Virus record (IMG/VR): IMGVR_UViG_3300027754_000260
Location: 1-34,184 of that record
Source: a virus
DNA: 34,184 nucleotides
Direction: 5' to 3' (one strand)
The first letter of the stretch is position 1. Every line of letters starts with the position of its first letter. Shown piece after piece: positions 25,968 to 34,184 of this stretch. The notes below the pieces were generated by a model. That model saw only the letters and a program-made list of their open reading frames with translations, was not told the origin of the DNA and did not search any database. A program made the position numbers and the translations under genes.

Positions 25968-28768
25968 TGGCTGAATCAATAAAAAAGTCCGACATCATCG
26001 AAAATGACATTCTAAAGAGTGTTATAATTGAATTTGAACAAGCACAAGTAAAAATAAAGGCTTTTAACGATGAATTAAGGCAAACTGCTAGATTATCTAA
26101 GGACGGTTTAAACAACGTTAAATTTAATAGTGTAACCGATATTAATCAAGCAAAAATTGCAATACTAGAAGCAAATAACGCAATTAAGCAAAAGGTACTA
26201 CTTGAAAAAGGTGAAATTGAGGTTGCTACTGCTTTAGAACAGGCAAAAGTTAAACAAGCGAAAGCGGAAAATGATTTAAACCAACAAAAGGCAAGAAGCG
26301 AAGCGGTAACAAATAAACTTACTAGAAGTGAGCAAATGTTACAAAGTGCCTATTCTCGTGTTAATGGTTGGTTGGGTAAACTAAGAAGCGAATATAGAGA
26401 CTTAGCAATTAAGAAGGAATTAAACGGTAAGTTGACGGATGCAGAAATAACCCGAATGAAAAACATTGAGGTTAGAATGCAATCGTATGATAATGCACTC
26501 AAAAAAGTAGATGCTTCAATGGGTAACCATCAACGTAATGTTGGTAATTATGCAATGGCTTATAATGGTTTAGGAAACTCAGTTAATCAATTAACAAGAG
26601 AGATGCCAGCCTTTGCAAATTCAGTAGGTACTGGGTTTATGGCAATATCTAACAACTTACCTATTTTCTTCGATGAAATAACAAAAATTAAAAACGCAAA
26701 TAAAGAATTAATAGCACAAGGGCAACCAGTAAAAAGTGTATTTAGTCAAATCGGAAGTTCTATATTTTCAGTTGGTACTTTATTAAGTGTTGGAGTTACT
26801 TTATTAACTGTTTACGGTGCTAAGATAATTGAATGGGCTTCTAATTTAGGAGGTGTTAATGAAGAACTAATTAAACAACAAAAAATAAAAGAACGATTAA
26901 ATAAAGAGTATCAAGACGGTATCAAATTTATAAGTGAAGAAAGTTCTGAATTTGTAGGATACATTGAAGCTTTAAGTAAAACTAACAAAGGAAGCAAAGA
27001 AAGAAGTGAATTAATAACTGATATAAACGATAAATTTGGAACTACTTTAAAGAATTTAAAAGATGAAAAGAAATTTCAAGACCAATTAAATAGCTCTATT
27101 GAAAATTATTTGATTTATAAAGATGCTGAATATAAAATGAAGTTGAATGATGAAAAGATTCAAACAGCTTTAGCAATGAGGTTAAAACTTCAAGAAAGAT
27201 ATAACGAAGCTGAAAAATTCTATAATGAAATTATGGAAAATAGAAAAAAAGCTGGATTAAGTCAAGACCCATTTTTTGCTGAAGAACCATTAGGAGTTAT
27301 GGAAAGAACAGGTAAAGAAATAGATAAATTAAATAAGCACTTAAAAGATTATGGTTATAATTTCAATTTATTACAAAAAATAATAAAAGATAAAGGTTTT
27401 GACAATGAAAATGATAAAGATAAAACAGAATCAAAAATAAAATTTGAGAAAGATTTAACTATTGCAATTCAAGAAGAAAACATTAAACAAATAGAACTTG
27501 AATATATCCAACAACAAGAAACAATTAAATTAAATGCTAAAAAACAAATAGATAGTATTAATTCTGAAATTAAAACAAAAGAAGAAATTGCTAAAATGGA
27601 TAAAGATAGTTTAGCAAAATATAATCAATATTTAATTGATAAGGGTATTCTTGAAAAAGAAATTACAGAATCAACATTAATTGAATTAAGAAAGTTAGAT
27701 GAGAAATTTACAGATGAGCAAAAGAAAATAATAAATGATTTTAACGATTATTATTTTGATCAACTAACTAAAAAATATGAAGCTGAATATCAATTGAAAT
27801 TAAAAGGATTAGAAGATAATGAAAAGATATGGGAAACTAATTTGAATAATTCAGATTCAAGTGATAAAGAAATAGCAGAACAAACTAAAAAAAACAGAAT
27901 AGAAACATTAAAAGAAATAATTAAATTAAATAAAGAATATCATAAAAGCACAACAGATGAAGAGTTAGAACTTTCTAAACTTACAAATACTAAAATAGTA
28001 ATTGACACAAAACAAACTGCAACTAATTTAAACAACATTACAAAATTAACTGCTGATTACTTCATTGAACAATCAAATCGTAAAATAGCACAAATAGAAC
28101 TTGAAAAACAACAACACGAAAAAGCATACTCACTTTATTCTGATTTAGCGAAAAACGGCAACATACAAGCGAAAGAAAGTTTAGCACTTGAAAACCAACA
28201 AATAGTTGAAGCGAATAAGAAAAAACAAGCTGAATTGAAAAAACAAGCTATGTGGAAACTAATTGAGGGTGGAGTTAGTGCATACGCAAAAAATGCTGGT
28301 GATCCAAATGTAAAAAACCCAGTAATGAAAACATTTACAGATATTACTTTACTTACTCAATTGCTTAAAACTTTACCCTCATTTGAAGTTGGAACGGAAG
28401 ACACAGGGACAAATGGAAACGGTATTGATGGTAGAGGTGGTTTTCATGCAATATTACATCCAAATGAAAGAGTTTTAACGAAAGAACAAAATCAATTGAT
28501 AGGTAATGTTTCAAATGAAGATTTAGCCTTAACAATGAATAAAATAAATAGTGGTGAATTGGTTAAACTAAAAGATGGTGCAACGTCCAATGTAGGTAAT
28601 TGGCAAAATATGGCTTTAATTAGTGAAATTCAAGACTTGAAAAATATCATTAAAAACAAACCCGACTTTAAAATAGAAGCTGGTGAGATTATTCAGGGAG
28701 CAATGAGTATAGTTGAAACTAAAACGACTAAAAATTCAATTTATTCAAATAGATACATAGTTAAATGA
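25967..28768 (+). CDS. Tail tape measure protein, 933 aa
   Basis: It sets tail length and is ejected ahead of the DNA. The N-terminal about 200 residues are coiled coil (LEQAKVKQAKAENDLNQQKA, LGKLRSEYRDLAIKKELNGK). Then follow the GNHQRNVGNYAMAYNGLGNS region and a hydrophobic stretch at about 255-290 (GSSIFSVGTLLSVGVTLLTV) suited to membrane passage. The long central part is Lys/Glu/Asn-rich helix, and the C-terminal GGFHAILHPNERVLTKEQNQ motif is typical of phage tape measures. By the usual 0.15 nm per residue it implies a tail near 140 nm. It overlaps the next gene by ATGA. Confidence 0.93.
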   Translation: MAESIKKSDIIENDILKSVIIEFEQAQVKIKAFNDELRQTARLSKDGLNNVKFNSVTDINQAKIAILEANNAIKQKVLLEKGEIEVATALEQAKVKQAKAENDLNQQKARSEAVTNKLTRSEQMLQSAYSRVNGWLGKLRSEYRDLAIKKELNGKLTDAEITRMKNIEVRMQSYDNALKKVDASMGNHQRNVGNYAMAYNGLGNSVNQLTREMPAFANSVGTGFMAISNNLPIFFDEITKIKNANKELIAQGQPVKSVFSQIGSSIFSVGTLLSVGVTLLTVYGAKIIEWASNLGGVNEELIKQQKIKERLNKEYQDGIKFISEESSEFVGYIEALSKTNKGSKERSELITDINDKFGTTLKNLKDEKKFQDQLNSSIENYLIYKDAEYKMKLNDEKIQTALAMRLKLQERYNEAEKFYNEIMENRKKAGLSQDPFFAEEPLGVMERTGKEIDKLNKHLKDYGYNFNLLQKIIKDKGFDNENDKDKTESKIKFEKDLTIAIQEENIKQIELEYIQQQETIKLNAKKQIDSINSEIKTKEEIAKMDKDSLAKYNQYLIDKGILEKEITESTLIELRKLDEKFTDEQKKIINDFNDYYFDQLTKKYEAEYQLKLKGLEDNEKIWETNLNNSDSSDKEIAEQTKKNRIETLKEIIKLNKEYHKSTTDEELELSKLTNTKIVIDTKQTATNLNNITKLTADYFIEQSNRKIAQIELEKQQHEKAYSLYSDLAKNGNIQAKESLALENQQIVEANKKKQAELKKQAMWKLIEGGVSAYAKNAGDPNVKNPVMKTFTDITLLTQLLKTLPSFEVGTEDTGTNGNGIDGRGGFHAILHPNERVLTKEQNQLIGNVSNEDLALTMNKINSGELVKLKDGATSNVGNWQNMALISEIQDLKNIIKNKPDFKIEAGEIIQGAMSIVETKTTKNSIYSNRYIVK

Positions 28769-30516
28769 GACACTTTATAAATGGGGTTGAAATAACTCCC
28801 CGAAATATTGAAAGTATTGGATTCGTTTCTAATTGGACTGATTCAACGTCTATGAGTGATAAGGATCATAAAGATTTATCATTAAATGTAGATACTATTA
28901 TTCTACCAAATGAAGGTAAAAGAGAAGTTGAAAATTGGTTAGCTTCTATGGGTTCGTTTGCTGGAATACCTTATCAAGTTCAAATGTCAAACGGTACAAA
29001 AATAGATTATTACGTTGACTTAACAGAACAACCAATATACAAAGATTATGAAGTTGAGGTAAAGATTAAAAGATTAAAGAATCAAGATAATTTCTATGAA
29101 CAAGCACAAGGAAGTAGTTTTGATTATTTATCATTTACGGAAAAAGCTACATTTACCTATATTGATGTGCCTTATATAATTGTACCTCAAAATCAAATTG
29201 AAATGGGTTTAACACTTTCACTTTCAATTTTTGTAATGGTACAGACTTTAGAAACTGCTATTTTAAAGTTAGCAGAACTTTCAGCTGAATTAGTAGCTGA
29301 TTTAGTGCCTGATGTTGGTGTTGGTGTTGGTGCGGTTGTTATTGTTAAAGTTGTAGACCTTGTAAAAGATGCGGTTAAATTAGCTTTACAAATTGCGTAT
29401 GTTGCTTTATTGATTATTGCAATTAAGAAATTAGCAGACCAATTAAGCGAATTAATATTTCCTAGAATTAGGAATTTTAAGGCTTGTAAAGTAAAAGAAT
29501 TAATTGAAAAGTCTTGTATTTCGTTTGGATATACTTTTAAATCTACTTTATTAGATTCATTAGATGGTTTAACGGTTCTTCCAGTTCCTTTAATTAAATC
29601 AAAATATAAAGGTAAAAATTTAAAGAAATATACTATTGACTTTATAGCGAATGAGTTAGATTTTGCATATACAAAAGGACATCCAACAGGAAGCGATTCA
29701 GTTAGTTCAGTTTGGCAGTTAATTCAAGCAATTGAAACGACTTTTAACGCAAAATGTAGAGTAAGCAATGGACTTGTTGAGATTGAAAGTGTAAACTATT
29801 GGAAAGATATAGCAACTAATCAAATTAACACTTCTTTAGCACTTCAAGATACTAGACAAGATAAATATACTTTGAACACTTATGAAAGTTGGAAAAGGTG
29901 TTATATTCACTACCAGCCTGACTATTCAGATTATCACACACTAGATAATTTTGAGGTAACAGATTTTGAAGCATCTACTGATAGTATTCAAGCAACTTAC
30001 AACGACAATATAAAAGGATTAAGAGATATTAGTGTTCCGTTTAGTTTAGGAAGACGAAAAGAAACTTTAAATTGGATTGAACAAAGAGCGAAAGAGTTAT
30101 TTATAGTCATCGACAGTATTTGTTCTACTTCTTTTGAGTCAAATATAACCGACAGAATAGGAGTGTTAATAGTTAGTCAACAATATTTTGTAAATACTAA
30201 ATTACTATACACTTCAAACGGTAAACAATTAGAAAACTACATCGCTAAAATTGGAGCTTCAGCACTTTGGTATAATCATCATTATTTATCTCAAATACAA
30301 TTAAACGGATATAAGATAAAAGAATCTGTTAAAATCTTAATGAATGATGAAAATTTTGTAAATTTGTTAAATAATAATTGGGCTAATATAAACGGTAAAA
30401 TTTGCGAACTTTTACAACTCGAATATAAAGACATGGAAAGTTATGCAACTATTAGTTATAAAGAGCCTTTTGATTATTCAAGTAAATTCTTAACAACAAC
30501 AATAATAAATGGATAA
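28765..30516 (+). CDS. Tail tip/distal tail protein with a large hydrophobic insert, 583 aa
   Basis: It follows the tape measure, the place of distal tail and baseplate-hub proteins. The N-terminal about 120 residues are beta-rich (HFINGVEITPRNIESIGFVS, QMSNGTKIDYYVDLTEQP, YEVEVKIKRLKNQDNF). An unusual hydrophobic region follows at about 149-227: LTLSLSIFVMVQ, then GVGVGAVVIVKVVDLVKDAV and LALQIAYVALLIIAIKKL. The C-terminal half is alpha/beta (FIANELDFAYTKGHPTGSDS, RVSNGLVEIESVNYWK). The insert could contact the membrane during DNA entry. Family is not named. Confidence 0.7.
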   Translation: MRHFINGVEITPRNIESIGFVSNWTDSTSMSDKDHKDLSLNVDTIILPNEGKREVENWLASMGSFAGIPYQVQMSNGTKIDYYVDLTEQPIYKDYEVEVKIKRLKNQDNFYEQAQGSSFDYLSFTEKATFTYIDVPYIIVPQNQIEMGLTLSLSIFVMVQTLETAILKLAELSAELVADLVPDVGVGVGAVVIVKVVDLVKDAVKLALQIAYVALLIIAIKKLADQLSELIFPRIRNFKACKVKELIEKSCISFGYTFKSTLLDSLDGLTVLPVPLIKSKYKGKNLKKYTIDFIANELDFAYTKGHPTGSDSVSSVWQLIQAIETTFNAKCRVSNGLVEIESVNYWKDIATNQINTSLALQDTRQDKYTLNTYESWKRCYIHYQPDYSDYHTLDNFEVTDFEASTDSIQATYNDNIKGLRDISVPFSLGRRKETLNWIEQRAKELFIVIDSICSTSFESNITDRIGVLIVSQQYFVNTKLLYTSNGKQLENYIAKIGASALWYNHHYLSQIQLNGYKIKESVKILMNDENFVNLLNNNWANINGKICELLQLEYKDMESYATISYKEPFDYSSKFLTTTIING

Positions 30517-30739
30517 TTTAGATATTAAAGGACTTCAAGAACGAATTGATTTATTGAAGGAAAAACAAAAACAATCTTTTGATAAATTATCTATTGCTTT
30601 GAGTAAGTTAAATGTAAGTGAATTATTACCAATTTATAGCGACATTAAAGCAATGCAATTAATGATTGAGAACGGGAATATTGATGAAAAAGAAATTGAA
30701 AATATAAAAGCTAAATATGGGACTGAAACAAATAAGTAA
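30509..30739 (+). CDS. Small coiled-coil protein, 76 aa
   Basis: It overlaps the preceding gene by eight bases and the following gene by 23. The product is almost entirely helical with heptad spacing (LQERIDLLKEKQKQSFDKLS, SDIKAMQLMIENGNIDEKEI), and likely forms an oligomeric coiled coil. It is probably a tail assembly or accessory protein; no family is recognised. Confidence 0.72.
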   Translation: MDNLDIKGLQERIDLLKEKQKQSFDKLSIALSKLNVSELLPIYSDIKAMQLMIENGNIDEKEIENIKAKYGTETNK

Positions 30740-32918
30740 TACATATACCGATATATTCGGAAATGTTACAACATCATATAAAGCAAATGCTGGAGATAAG
30801 ATAGTTTTAACATCTATTATTGAAGCAAATATATTAATTCAAGAAGATGCAACTAATAGTTTTCAAATTGATTGGATAAACGACCAATTGCAATTATTAG
30901 GGTCTAAAAGTTGGTTAAAAGAGGGTTTTAGGATAGGTGATTCAGTTAGTTTAAAGATATACGAGAAAGATAATTGGACTTTACACGCAACTAGAACATA
31001 TACAGTTGATTCAGTTGATGCAACATTTATTAGATTTACTGCAACTGTTGGTGCTTATTTTGATAAAAATGATTACATTCTACAATTATCAAGTACTAGA
31101 AACTACGATGAATTAGATTTTAATCTTAATCATATAGACCAATCTAATAATCCAACTTATAACTCGTTAATTGATGGCGAACTAACAACGGTTAAATTTA
31201 AAGACTTAAATGCTTTATCTGTTTCAGGAACTAAAACGGGTTTATTAATTGGTAAGCAATCAGGGCAATATTTAATTAGTTCAGTTTTAACGAGAAATAC
31301 AGATGCTCATAGTTCACGAGTTTACACAATAGTTTCAACGTTTATTCAAAGTGGTATTTATAAAGAAGATTGGTTCAGTTTAGGCACTTGCTTAAAGTTA
31401 TGTTATAAATATTCGTTCTATTCAGTTGCTGGAGACATTTCAAATTTGCAAACTTTAGAATTTAGCGAGAATGCAAATACTGGATGGTTTGATGAGCCTT
31501 TTAATACTGAGGTTGTAAATAGTACATTAACAACTGGTATAACTAGTTTAGATTATGCTACTGCTTCAAACAAAACAATAGTAATTGATTCAAGTAATAG
31601 CAATTTATATTTAGGTGCTTGTTATATTTCAACAGATGAAACGTATTATAATAATAAGGTAGATAATCAGCAAAAAGTATCATATTTATTAAATGCTTAT
31701 GTACCAATTGCAGTTGGAACTTATACAGATTTTAATTCAGGTTATACAATTGCAATAACAAGTATAACAACAGTTGGAACGGTACGGACAATTAATTTAA
31801 CTTTTACACCAACTTTCACCTCATTTATTGAAAGCAAAGACGAAGATGATCGTTTGTTTTATATTTGGGTTAGGTGTGGAAATATTAATCATTTAGTATT
31901 TAAAAATCAATTAACAAAATTTGTTGAAAATGAACTACCATTATTAGTAGATAATGATTTAACATATTTTATAAGACATGATGATAATATTGAAAATCCT
32001 TCTAGTATTGTTCTAAGCAAATCAAATATTGAGGATAATTTAGCCTTTACATCTACTTTTGATTTTGTTCCTAATGATATATGGAATAGTTTAAAAATGT
32101 CAATTATTGCTTATAATAGTGTAACATTTGAAGAATTTGAATTAGATAAAATATTTTTTGATTTATCAAATGCACCTATAAACAGTTCAGGACAATATAT
32201 TTTAAATGAATATCAAAGTGTAGGTAATGACTTACCAACTACCTCAGCAAAGAAAAAAGCACACTTAACAAGTGATTTAACTGGAGATTATTGGACTGTT
32301 TACTATCCATTCATTAATAATTGGAGATATTGGGAAACTCAAATAAATGCACCAAATGATTTTTACCCTAATCAAAATAATAATTGGTTAAATTACATTA
32401 CTGGTAATTGGTCGATTAAAGCTAAAATAACTCAAAGCAATAGTACAACAGATTATACTTACAGAAAATCATTACCCATAAGCGATTATAATACTGAATC
32501 ATTAATAAGTACTACATTTGAATTATATCGTTCTGACAATACACTTGTAACGGCTTTATTAGACGGTGAAATAATGACTATCAAAGCCATTCACAATCAT
32601 AGTCCATTAACAAGTTTTGATTATTGGGGAGAGATAACTATCGAAGAAACGGAAAGTTCACCACGTTATTTATTATCTACTGTAATTGATTTTGATAATA
32701 ACGCAAATAGTCCAATTTACCCAATCTCAGGAACTACATTAACAAGTTCAACAGTTAGCAACATAACAACATTTAGTTGTTTACTAGACACAACTAAACT
32801 TAGTAAAGATGCAAAAATAACATCTAAAATATTTATCTCAGATGCTTTTGAATCAGTTGAATTTGAAAGTGGTGAAATTATACAATTTGAAAACAATACA
32901 TATTTAGAATGGGAATAG
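30717..32918 (+). CDS. Large minor tail protein, 733 aa
   Basis: The ATG is inside the previous gene (AATATGGGAC). The chain is beta-rich, with repeated sandwich-like domains and many Thr/Ser/Asn residues, such as RIGDSVSLKIYEKDNWTLHA, DYILQLSSTRNYDELDFNLN and GSGVYTDF-like segments (VGTYTDFNSGYTIAITSITT). It looks like a multi-domain tail-tip or baseplate structural protein. No lysozyme, peptidase or adhesin motif is evident. It overlaps the next gene by 10 bases. Confidence 0.68.
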   Translation: MGLKQISNTYTDIFGNVTTSYKANAGDKIVLTSIIEANILIQEDATNSFQIDWINDQLQLLGSKSWLKEGFRIGDSVSLKIYEKDNWTLHATRTYTVDSVDATFIRFTATVGAYFDKNDYILQLSSTRNYDELDFNLNHIDQSNNPTYNSLIDGELTTVKFKDLNALSVSGTKTGLLIGKQSGQYLISSVLTRNTDAHSSRVYTIVSTFIQSGIYKEDWFSLGTCLKLCYKYSFYSVAGDISNLQTLEFSENANTGWFDEPFNTEVVNSTLTTGITSLDYATASNKTIVIDSSNSNLYLGACYISTDETYYNNKVDNQQKVSYLLNAYVPIAVGTYTDFNSGYTIAITSITTVGTVRTINLTFTPTFTSFIESKDEDDRLFYIWVRCGNINHLVFKNQLTKFVENELPLLVDNDLTYFIRHDDNIENPSSIVLSKSNIEDNLAFTSTFDFVPNDIWNSLKMSIIAYNSVTFEEFELDKIFFDLSNAPINSSGQYILNEYQSVGNDLPTTSAKKKAHLTSDLTGDYWTVYYPFINNWRYWETQINAPNDFYPNQNNNWLNYITGNWSIKAKITQSNSTTDYTYRKSLPISDYNTESLISTTFELYRSDNTLVTALLDGEIMTIKAIHNHSPLTSFDYWGEITIEETESSPRYLLSTVIDFDNNANSPIYPISGTTLTSSTVSNITTFSCLLDTTKLSKDAKITSKIFISDAFESVEFESGEIIQFENNTYLEWE

Positions 32919-33772
32919 ATTTAGAAAATAGAGGTTTTGAAGTATTTAACAAAGTTATGCTATCAAAGAAAAAAAGTACATTAACATTGCCTAGTGAATT
33001 TGATGATACTTGCAACTGCGTAGCGTTTAATGTTTATGGAAAAATAAACGGTGAAAGTTGGGAGCAAGATATAACTGGAGCATGGATAAAAGCCTATTCA
33101 GGTGATACTATTATTTTTAGATTATATAAAGAGGGTATTTTAGTAGACAATCCAGCTCCTATTTCATTTGTTAATGATACTTATTCTAAATACTGTCAAG
33201 TTAATTGGACTCAACAACTAGAAATTAACGGTATAGGATGCTATGAATTAAAAATCGATTATACAATTGCTGGAATAGTAGATACTATTTTGTGGGGTGA
33301 ATATTCGCTTCAAGAATACGATATTTTAAAGGTAAAAAATACAGTTAGATTGAAAAGTATATTTAATTCTAATCAATCAATTGAAAACATAGATTTTACT
33401 AATTCAAAGGTTGTTGATACTATTCGGTTTGCTGGTTATTTTGGAGATAGACAACCTAATACTTTTGTAGATAACATTATCTATTCAGATAGAAAAATGA
33501 ATAAGGTAATGAGAGAGAATTTAAATAAATACTATTTAGAAACTAAAAACATACCTATTAACTACATTGAAAGTTTAGTTGATCTACATTTATTGTCTGA
33601 GAATGAAGTTTATGTTTCAGATTATAACTTTAAAAACCCCGTTAAATACTATTTAGATTATCCATGTATTGTTTCTGAAAGTGCAGAAATTGAATACATC
33701 GACACAACTGACAAGCCATCATTGAAATGTGTATTCAATGATAAAATAAAAAATTCACGTTCTTACTATTAA
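32909..33772 (+). CDS. Minor tail protein, 287 aa
   Basis: It overlaps the preceding tail gene by 10 bases. It is beta-rich in the first half (CNCVAFNVYGKINGESWEQD, GDTIIFRLYKEGILVDNP, EINGIGCYELKIDYTIAGIV, DTILWGEYSLQEYDIL). The helical/beta second half has SDRKMNKVMRENLNKYYLET and EYIDTTDKPSLKCVFNDKI. Such proteins next to spike genes usually serve as tip or spike adaptors; this is inferred from order. Confidence 0.65.
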   Translation: MGIDLENRGFEVFNKVMLSKKKSTLTLPSEFDDTCNCVAFNVYGKINGESWEQDITGAWIKAYSGDTIIFRLYKEGILVDNPAPISFVNDTYSKYCQVNWTQQLEINGIGCYELKIDYTIAGIVDTILWGEYSLQEYDILKVKNTVRLKSIFNSNQSIENIDFTNSKVVDTIRFAGYFGDRQPNTFVDNIIYSDRKMNKVMRENLNKYYLETKNIPINYIESLVDLHLLSENEVYVSDYNFKNPVKYYLDYPCIVSESAEIEYIDTTDKPSLKCVFNDKIKNSRSYY

Positions 33773-33788
33773 TTGTTAAATTTTTAAC

Positions 33789-33796
33789 TAATTTTG
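33789..33796 (+). promoter_or_regulatory. Promoter-like box immediately before the spike gene
   Basis: TAATTTTG fits TAnnTTTG but lies only four bases before the ATG at 33801. If used, the mRNA would be leaderless or nearly so. A chance match in AT-rich DNA is also possible. Confidence 0.35.
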
Positions 33797-33800
33797 TTAT

Positions 33801-34184
33801 ATGAGTAGATTACAAGACATAACGACATTTACAGATACAGAAATCAATGATTTAGATTATTTTTGGGTAAATGAAATCGAAACAAGCACCGCAACTTTAT
33901 CAATTGCTTCACCATGCGTAGTTAGTAAAAATTCACATGGTTTAGAGGTTGGTAATAAAATATCATTCACAACAACAGGAGCTTTACCAACTGGATTAGT
34001 TGCAAGTACTAATTATTTTATTATTTCTTCAGGTTTTGGAGCAAATAGTTTTAAATTATCGGCTACATTTGGCGGTACTGCAATAAATACAAGCGGAACT
34101 CAAAGCGGTGTACATACATATACTGCGTATGTGAGTAAAAAAATTACTGGTGAAAAGATAAAAACTTTAGTAGTTCCATCTACT
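33801..34184 (+). CDS. Tail spike/fibre protein, N-terminal part (continues at position 62 of the left end)
   Basis: The ATG at 33801 opens a frame without stop to the window end. Because 34124-34184 repeats 1-61, it joins in frame to the left-end segment and gives an 818-aa protein. Residues about 1-30 (MSRLQDITTFTDTEINDLDY) are the likely virion-attachment end. Residues about 34-105 form one copy of a beta domain common in phage tail proteins and often labelled E1 FCCH-like (LSIASPCVVSKNSHGLEVGN, ISFTTTGALPTGLVASTNYF, SGTQSGVHTYTAYV). The remainder is the beta-helix region at the left end. Confidence 0.85.
   Translation, partial: MSRLQDITTFTDTEINDLDYFWVNEIETSTATLSIASPCVVSKNSHGLEVGNKISFTTTGALPTGLVASTNYFIISSGFGANSFKLSATFGGTAINTSGTQSGVHTYTAYVSKKITGEKIKTLVVPST
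34124..34184. repeat. Right copy of the terminal direct repeat (contig overlap)
   Basis: It matches 1-61 in 60 of 61 positions. The single difference (34181 t versus 58 g) changes TCG to TCT, both serine. It shows circular closure and hints at two variants in the source population. Confidence 0.9.

Overview
The window is an essentially complete genome of a tailed, siphovirus-type phage of a Bacteroidota host, most likely a flavobacterium. The evidence is a very AT-rich sequence, promoters of the Bacteroidota form TAnnTTTG with an upstream TTG, start codons in an A/T-rich context (often AATTATG) without Shine-Dalgarno boxes, and structural proteins that look like those of flavobacterial siphophages. 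The first 61 bases recur at the right end (34124-34184) with one silent mismatch, so the contig closes into a circle of about 34,123 bp. The large tail-spike gene runs across the seam.

Layout. 1-2.3 kb: 3' part of the spike gene and a small ORF. 2.4-3.8 kb: lysis region (membrane-anchored protein, two small hydrophobic proteins, GH24 endolysin) closed by a strong terminator. 3.85-5.5 kb: early operon with an ERF-family annealing protein. 5.5-6.75 kb: three small genes, each followed by an integron-type attC site. 6.8-10.1 kb: small genes, a DnaA-domain-IV-like protein, a homing endonuclease, a cytosine methyltransferase interrupted by an in-frame stop, and a small lipoprotein. 10.1-10.3 kb: iteron-type replication origin. 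10.4-16.8 kb: primase-helicase, SF2 helicase, two more homing endonucleases, VRR-NUC nuclease, DUF3127 protein and small genes. 16.8-34.2 kb: terminase, portal, HK97-type protease and capsid, connectors, tail tube, tape measure, and tail-tip and spike proteins. Only the portal gene and a two-gene lipoprotein unit lie on the minus strand.

The phage appears to carry its own origin, primase-helicase, second helicase and recombination functions (ERF, VRR-NUC), but no DNA polymerase. I see no integrase, repressor, tRNA or reverse transcriptase, so it is probably lytic and depends on the host polymerase.

Two things stand out. First, 5519-6743 has the architecture of an integron cassette array. There are four asymmetric ATAAC...GTTAT palindromes, and in all three cassettes the left core box of a cassette's own attC is the exact reverse complement of that cassette's first bases, which is the signature of excisable circular cassettes. 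No integron integrase is present. Second, three intergenic segments of 79-82 nt (7742-7820, 10359-10439, 14542-14623) share no sequence but have the same fold. Each begins about 10 nt after a TAnnTTTG box, and its 5' end is complementary to the apical loop of a long 3' hairpin that ends in a T-run. They look like a family of pseudoknotted small RNAs or leader attenuators.
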